Made by a program: the position numbers and the translations under genes. From positions 1 through 22,872 of the forward strand of contig MU617114.1 of NCBI GenBank assembly GCA_025201705.1: a DNA stretch of 22,872 nucleotides, given 5' to 3'. Positions 17,618 through 22,872 of this stretch are shown here, piece by piece. The notes under the pieces are model-generated. The model was not told where the DNA came from. It saw only the letters and a list, made by a program, of their open reading frames with translations, and did no database searches. The stretch is from Dissophora ornata. Taxonomy: Eukaryota > Mortierellomycota > Mortierellomycetes > Mortierellales > Mortierellaceae. Position 1 is the stretch's first letter, and each line of letters opens with the position of its first letter.

Positions 17618-18481
17618 ATGGCTCAAAACTTTGACGAGGCTGCCCAGCGCGAGCTTTCCAAGTTCCTCGAGGCCGAGCAGGCCAAGGCCCGTCTCCAGCA
17701 GTCCATCCACACCTTCTGCGATCTCGCTTTCGACAAGTGTGTTACCAAGATTGGTATGTCTTGACCGCCGTTTCTTTCCTATTTTTTCTTTTCTTTTTAT
17801 TTCTTGTTGTCAATCCAAACACAGTGGATACTGCAGGATGGAGAAACCAGACAGCCAGCAGCAGAATGGATCGTGAAAAACGGCAAATAGCAACCGACAA
17901 CAGCACGAGAGATATCCAAGTTGAGCCGACAACAGCACCAGAGCAGTTTGCTGGCAGATGCGGGGCTGCTGGATCGATCAGCATTCCAGCTGTGCTGGTT
18001 AAAAATATAGTGGCAACGCGAGCCATGCAGCTGAGGTTACAGCAATCATTCTAGTGCCGATAAATATCGATGTGAATTTGTGGAAAGCCAAGGACGCGAC
18101 TGAATCATGCTAGCATGTCGTCGCAAAAAGCCTAGATAATTGTTTCGGATCGGCGAAGGCTCTTTTACACTGCCATATCTTTAGGTGGCACTGCAGCTCA
18201 TGTTGTCCAATCTAACCTGGGTATGCTCCTGTACTTTTGATTCATCGTACAATAGGCAACAAGCTTGACCGCTCAGAGGAGGCTTGCTTAGCCAACACTG
18301 TTGATCGGTAAGTTCACCACAAGCTTCACGTCAGGAGCTGCAAAATAGATCGGCCGCCGTATTTTATATCAGCAAGACTTACAAACATACAACTCCTTGC
18401 TGCGATTCCGTAACAAATAGTTTCCTTGACACCAGCTTGTTCATTGTGAGACGCTTGGAGGAGACCAAGGGATCCATGTAA
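17618..18481 (+). CDS. TIM8: Tim8 homologue, mitochondrial intermembrane-space small Tim chaperone, atypical cysteines
   Basis: Exons are 17618-17753, 18256-18307 and 18421-18481, phases 1 and 2, giving 82 residues, close to the family length. The sequence matches Tim8 along its length: ELSKFLEAEQAKARLQQSIH, FDKCVTKIGNKLD, EEACLAN-VDRFLDTSLFIV and RLEETK. Tim8 with Tim13 escorts hydrophobic precursors across the intermembrane space to TIM22. The family has twin CX3C motifs. Here Cys41 and Cys56 (inner disulfide pair) are present, but the positions of the outer pair are Ala37 and Thr60; an extra Cys34 lies three residues upstream of the expected first site. The sequence around both changes is clean and splice phases fit. 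Intron 1 is long (502 nt) and unexplained. A divergent paralogue or early pseudogene is possible. Confidence 0.88.
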
Positions 18482-18768
18482 AATCCGAGCAGATATCAGC
18501 ATTCGACTCGAACCCCCCACAACCGGCATACGCAGCTCTGAGCCTTCAATTCTAGACTTTTCAACGGCCTGTTATTATTTTTCCAATGGATTGTCGAGCA
18601 CTTTTGTTTTTGAATTGCTCCTGTTTTTTATCATAATACATTGAGTTTTTTGCTAGTAAGCTTCGCTTTGCTTTGGATAAATGGATTCTTGGCAGTATAG
18701 CGCGACTTGTCTCTGTGTGTGAGGAATGGTATTGTCGATGGCCATGGAACACAGCTGTAATTGTTTGC

Positions 18769-18800
18769 CTACACGTGTGCCATACGTGACACAGGTGTAG
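18769..18800. promoter_or_regulatory. Inverted repeat upstream of the LRR gene
   Basis: CTACACGTGTG and CACAGGTGTAG form an 11-bp inverted repeat (10 of 11 matching) with a 10-nt spacer containing ATACGTGA. A second dyad, CATACG (18781) with CGTATG (18801), overlaps it. It ends about 80 nt upstream of the TATA box. Confidence 0.4.
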
Positions 18801-18881
18801 CGTATGTGATGGAGATCTTATGCGCAGAGTGAATGAGCGGAGCACAACCTGGGCCTTTGCCATGGATGGCGTGCGCGTGCG

Positions 18882-18889
18882 TATAAAAA
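18882..18889 (+). promoter_or_regulatory. TATA box of the LRR gene
   Basis: TATAAAAA, 116 nt upstream of the ATG at 18998, followed by a pyrimidine-rich leader. Confidence 0.55.
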
Positions 18890-18997
18890 GTGAGCTTCTC
18901 TCTTTTCAAAGCTCATAAACTGCTTTCGCCCACCTCCATCCTTCCCCTCATCCCCTCATCCAAACAGCAACAAAACTCCATTCTCCATTCCCCAACA

Positions 18998-21420
18998 ATG
19001 TCGAAGCCCTCAGTGCGAGAGACCATCGCCGCTGCCAGAGCAAGGATGGCACAGGAACAATCCAGGTCAAAGGCCATCCGCGGAGGAGACGACGAGCGAC
19101 AGGCTTTCGTTAGCTCGGGTATCCCTGGCGTCAGAAAGACTGCCCCTACATCCAGACGCCAAACAGATGTCGAGATTCTTGGTCATGTACAAAAGTCAAT
19201 CAAGAGCTTGATTGCTAATGCTAAAGGATCCGGTGCGTACTCATGTTGCTGAGATGCATCATCTTTTACAGGCGAGCTTGACGCAGGACCTTGGCTCTAC
19301 TTTCTGACCCCGTCTCTAACATTCCGCCTGGCCATGGACTCCTGAACGGCTCGCTCGGTGTTTCCCTATAGGCATCATGAACCTTGCTAGCAGGGAATTG
19401 ACTCAAATTCCTCTGGAGATTTGGAATATGTATCAAGTCGATCCAGACAAGGTTGTCGTCGATTTCAATTCGAGCGAAGGGGCCTGGTATGACGCGGTGG
19501 ACTTGACACGCTTTGTTGCCGCCGACAACAAAATTACTTTTATTGATGCCAGAATCCAGGAATTTGGGGCGCTAGTCGCCGTGGATGTAAGCATGCCAAA
19601 AGGAGGTAGCAAGACGCGTTGGTGCTCATTTTTACAGTGAGAAAATACGAGGATTCTAAACCTGACTCTTACCCTTTTAAAACTAGCTTCGAACGAACGA
19701 GTTGACAACGCTGCCTGCGGAATTCGGGGAGCTGAAGCGCCTTGTCAATCTCAACCTCTCGTCAAACAAGTTTGCAGAGATCCCGCAAGTCGTCTTTACG
19801 CTGACGACTCTTCTCGACTTGCAATTGGCCAACAATCAGCTCTCAGGAGTGCTTGATCCTGCCATTGGCAACCTCTTGAAGCTGGAGTCGCTCGACCTAT
19901 CTGGCAACAACTTGACAGACTTACCAGAGGAGCTGTCGCAATTGAAGGCTCTCCGCAAGTTGAACTTGTCCAAGAACAAGCTGAAGCGATTGCCTGTTAG
20001 CATCGTGGCCAAGATGCCCAAGCTGATGGAGCTGGAGATCAATGACAACCAGCTCGTATATCTCTTCACTGGACTCGATGAGTGGGCGTCTGAAGGACAG
20101 GGCCTCGTGCTTCCCGCTCTCGCCAGATTGGATGCCAGAAATTCGGGAATCCAGAGAATCAGTGACACCGAGGGCGATGGAGATTCAAAGCCCAAGATCG
20201 AGCTCCCTGTCATTAAGGAGCTCCTGTTGTCTCAGAACGCTCTGAGTGACATCGAGAACGTCGTCGCTGCTACCCCTCAGCTGCACTTCCTCGACCTCCG
20301 AGCCAACAGATTCACAACCATCCCGGCTGCCATCATGGAGCTCTCGTCTCTGCGTAACCTGGACATGGCCAGCAACAGGATGGAGCATATGCCAGCCGAA
20401 TTTGGGTCTATGTTTGACCTTACCACGTTTGTTTGGGAAGGTAATCCCATTAGAAACGTGCCTCGCACCTGTACAACCACCGAGGCACTGATGAAGTTGC
20501 TGCGACAACGCTTTGAAACCGACGGCCCAACTCCTGGTAAGCAAACTTTCAGATCTCACCTCTTATCTATCGTTAGTGCCTGTACGTTTTTATTGACGAT
20601 TATACGTGACCATTAATATCCTAATTTAGTTAACACTGCTCGTGTAGATGCATTGTCGATCTCTTCAGGACCTACAACAACTTCGGTGGAAACACTCATG
20701 TCGTCCTCCTCCCACGGATCTACTATGGCGCGCTCGCGTTCTGTTTCGATCCGTACTACAGCAACAACCCCAGTCAAGAAGCCTTCTAGCGCGGTCAAGA
20801 ACTTGAACCTCACCAAGAAGGCCCTCAAAGAGGTCTCGAAGGAAGAGATCCTTGAAGCATGCTCGGATCCTCAGATCGCGATCCTTGACTTTAACGCTCT
20901 GACGAGCTTCCCATTGGCGTTGCATGAGACTGTCGGAGCAACCCTGAGCCAGATCAGTATCCACCATAACAAAATCCCAGAGTTCCCGTTCACGCTCTCA
21001 TTCCCATTCCTCGTGTCGATCGATCTGTCCGATAACGCGATCACGTCGTTAGGCACACTTGATGATGCTGCGGCTGAGGAGATTGGCCACAACAACTACC
21101 CGAATCTGAGTGAATTGAACTTGACGGCGAACCGACTCACGGAGCTTCCGATTTGGTTGCCCAAGGCGTTCCCGAATCTCAAGTCGCTGAACGCGAGTCG
21201 CAACAAGATTACGGTCATCGAGCCCAAGACAATGGAGGGACTGCTGGTCGTGAATCTGTCAGGCAATGAGATTTCGTCGTTGCCTGCACTGTTGGGTAAC
21301 GTTAGGAGCATCAAGACATTGATCTTGGACGGAAACTTGTTCAGAGTTCCCAGGCGGCAGGTCATGGAGCAGGGTACGGAAGCCGTGATGGAGTATCTTC
21401 GAGGACGAATCCCTGCATAA
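18998..21420 (+). CDS. LRRC40-like leucine-rich-repeat protein
   Basis: Exons are 18998-19232, 19372-19586, 19687-20536 and 20648-21420, giving 690 residues. The first 80 residues are charged and helical (SVRETIAAARARMAQ). Leucine-rich repeats of the LxxLxLxxNxLxxLP type follow from about residue 80: LTTLPAEFGELKRLVNLNLS, LESLDLSGNNLTDLPEELS, LRKLNLSKNKLKRLP and others. A Ser/Thr-rich linker at about 434-470 follows the third intron, then a second set of repeats runs to the C-terminus (LSELNLTANRLTELPIWLP, LLVVNLSGNEISSLPALLG). Two LRR blocks split by a linker, and the position of the SGIPG motif, fit LRRC40. The protein is likely an intracellular scaffold with no enzyme domain; its molecular role is poorly defined even in animals. 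An acceptor at 20629 would also be in frame and add six residues. Confidence 0.92.
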
Positions 21421-22205
21421 AACGGTACAACGATACTGTCCTTCTGCGACCCAATACTATGATATATATCGCGCAAAAATAGCTACAGTTGTGCGTAACT
21501 TGTGATCTTTTCTGGCAGGAATGCTATACTGAAGTGGACAAAATATATGATATACATTTGCTACACTCTTCGTATCTTTGCGCCGATGTTTATTCAAATT
21601 GGAGGAACACAAATCTTTGAATGTGCCTGTCTTTCTACGGTTATTCTCGTTGGCTTGCGTTTCAGAGAATGAATGAATCTGGGTGGCTGCCTCTGGAAAC
21701 TCTTTTGGTGAATGGGAGTAATATCTTTACCCAGAACCTTTATTTTAAACAACACCCTATGTTTTTACATGGTTCATCGTGGCGTCCACTGCCCTTGACG
21801 AGAGGCGTCTGCTGGTTACCCAAAAAAAAAAGCTCGAGATGCCCTCTTTTTCTATTCTGTCGCGGTTTGCACAGTTCTCTCTCTCTTGGTACTTCATAAT
21901 ACGCCTCATCTATTCCCTTGTCAAGCACTGCTCTCTATTCCAAGAACATCTGTGGTGTGACGCAGATGCGAAAAAAAAATATTAGCTATTGCGCTTACAC
22001 GCTGCGATCGAAAAAGAGCTATCGGTGCTAGCTGAGACGGAGTCGACGGGCTTTCATCCATTCATGACCGGGGAATATGATGACGGCCCCATTGACTTGA
22101 TGGAAAATGGAAATCCTTGCTAGATGAAACTGCCTAAAGAAATAGTAATATAAAGTAATGGTTAAAAGATACACCCAATAGTCCCAACATTCCAAACTTA
22201 TTATA
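21421..22205. other. Intergenic, about 785 bp, no gene seen
   Basis: AT-rich 3' flank of the LRR gene with A9-A10 runs at about 21822 and 21972. The open frames at 21621-21899 and 22028-22243 show no domain or family resemblance. There is no RNA gene signal. Confidence 0.45.
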
Positions 22206-22872
22206 GGATAAGCACCCAGCCAGCCAGGCCAACGCAATGCCAATGTGCGCTAACATTGCGTCGGTCATAAGCTATTGTCTAAGTATTTCGAGCCATACTG
22301 TATGTGCACACAACCACATCATACAGCACAGTTTCATCCCCGAAAGACTTAACAGCCTTACTTGCCCCCAGAATAAGCACCCTGCCAGCCAGGCCAACGC
22401 AATGCCAATGTGCGCTAACATTGCGTCGGTCATAAGCTATTGTCTAAGTATTTCGAGCCATACTGTATGTGCACACAACCACATCATACAGCACAGTTTC
22501 ATCCCCGAAAGACTTAACAGCCTTACTTGCCCCCAGAATAAGCACCCTGCCAGCCAGGCCAACGCAATGCTATGTGTAGTAGCATCGCGTGGTGATAAGC
22601 CATTGTTTCACTATTTCGGTCACACTGCATGTGGCACATCATACAGTATTATTTTCCCCGAAAAGCTACACAGCCTTACTCATCCCGTAAAGAATGAGCA
22701 CCCTGCCAGCCAGGACAACGCAATGATGACGTGCGGTAACATGGCGTTGGTCATAAGCTATTGTATATGTATTTCGCCCCCCCCCTGTTTGTGCACACAG
22801 CGAGTCACATCATACAGTATCTTTCCCCCCGAAAAGCTATACAGCCTTACTTATCCCAAGAACAAGCACCCT
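22206..22872. repeat. Tandem satellite, about 156-168 bp units, running off the window
   Basis: The landmark G(G/A)ATAAGCACCC-GCCAGCCAGG recurs at 22206, 22371, 22536 and 22692 (variant GAATGAGCAC), and the start of a fifth unit is at 22860. Spacings are 165, 165, 156 and 168. The first two units are almost identical, while later ones differ by substitutions and small deletions. Each unit contains a CGCAATG...CATTGCG dyad, TCATAAGC(T/C)ATTGT, a CACATCATACAG block and CC(T)TACT near its end. It has no coding capacity. The array continues past the window end, so total length is unknown. Confidence 0.95.

Larger units (their letters stand above)
18482..18997. other. Intergenic; promoter of the LRR gene
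   Basis: Holds the 3' end of TIM8 and the promoter of the next gene. A TATAAAAA box is at 18882-18889, with dyad elements upstream at 18769-18812. The leader is rich in C, T and A up to the CCAACAATG start context. No other gene is seen. Confidence 0.5.

Noticed and set aside
17737..18054. 105-codon open frame within the Tim8 region
   Set aside because: It lies almost wholly in intron 1 and has no homology; the spliced Tim8 frame explains the locus.
18485..18530. tRNA T-loop-like TTCGAGT on the minus strand
   Set aside because: The flanking bases do not form a T stem and no acceptor or anticodon arm fits.
22206..22872. CRISPR array
   Set aside because: Units are whole-length tandem copies of about 165 bp without unique spacers, in a eukaryotic context.

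Overview
The window looks like nuclear DNA of an early-diverging filamentous fungus, most probably Mortierellomycota/Mucoromycota (a Mortierella-type genome). This is an inference from gene content and style. Genes are rich in short introns (about 85-200 nt) with CTAAC/CTGAC-like branch sites, upstream pyrimidine tracts are common, a Crh-type GH16 wall enzyme and a Tim8 gene are present, and decayed Tc1/mariner, Helitron and LINE pieces sit between genes. No rRNA, tRNA, CRISPR array or prokaryotic operon was seen.

Region 1 (1-8700) is a transposon-rich island. It holds an N-terminal Tc1-type transposase remnant (20-347), two direct copies of an unidentified repeat of about 1 kb (811-1805 and 6551-7683), and a Helitron/Pif1 helicase C-terminal remnant followed by a strong hairpin (1926-2250). 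It also holds a 183-bp MITE with TA duplications (3044-3226), a frameshifted LINE C-terminus on the minus strand (about 5132-5600) and a long imperfect palindrome (5810-6131). Inside it lies one apparently intact gene (2889-4806) for a protein with a basic N-terminus, an acidic middle and a coiled-coil C-terminus; the MITE lies in its predicted first intron.

Region 2 (9024-21420) is a gene-dense block of six recognisable genes, with exons reconstructed by reading frame and splice phase. These are a patatin-type triacylglycerol lipase with 9 exons, including a GC-AG intron; a two-PQ-loop membrane protein; a LUD-domain protein (minus strand, convergent with the PQ gene and divergent from the next); a secreted or membrane-anchored Crh-like GH16 protein; a Tim8 homologue; and a LRRC40-like leucine-rich-repeat protein. 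They do not form a pathway: lipid mobilisation, organelle membrane transport, wall remodelling and mitochondrial import are independent housekeeping functions.

Region 3 (22206-22872) is a tandem satellite with units of about 156-168 bp that runs off the window end.

The most notable points are: the Tim8 homologue has lost both cysteines of the outer disulfide pair while keeping the inner pair; the GH16 protein has Ser in place of the central Asp of its catalytic motif; a LUD protein of bacterial type occurs as an intron-containing fungal gene; and several repeat structures (palindrome, satellite, twin 1-kb repeats) are not explained by known families. No clearly new multi-gene system was found.
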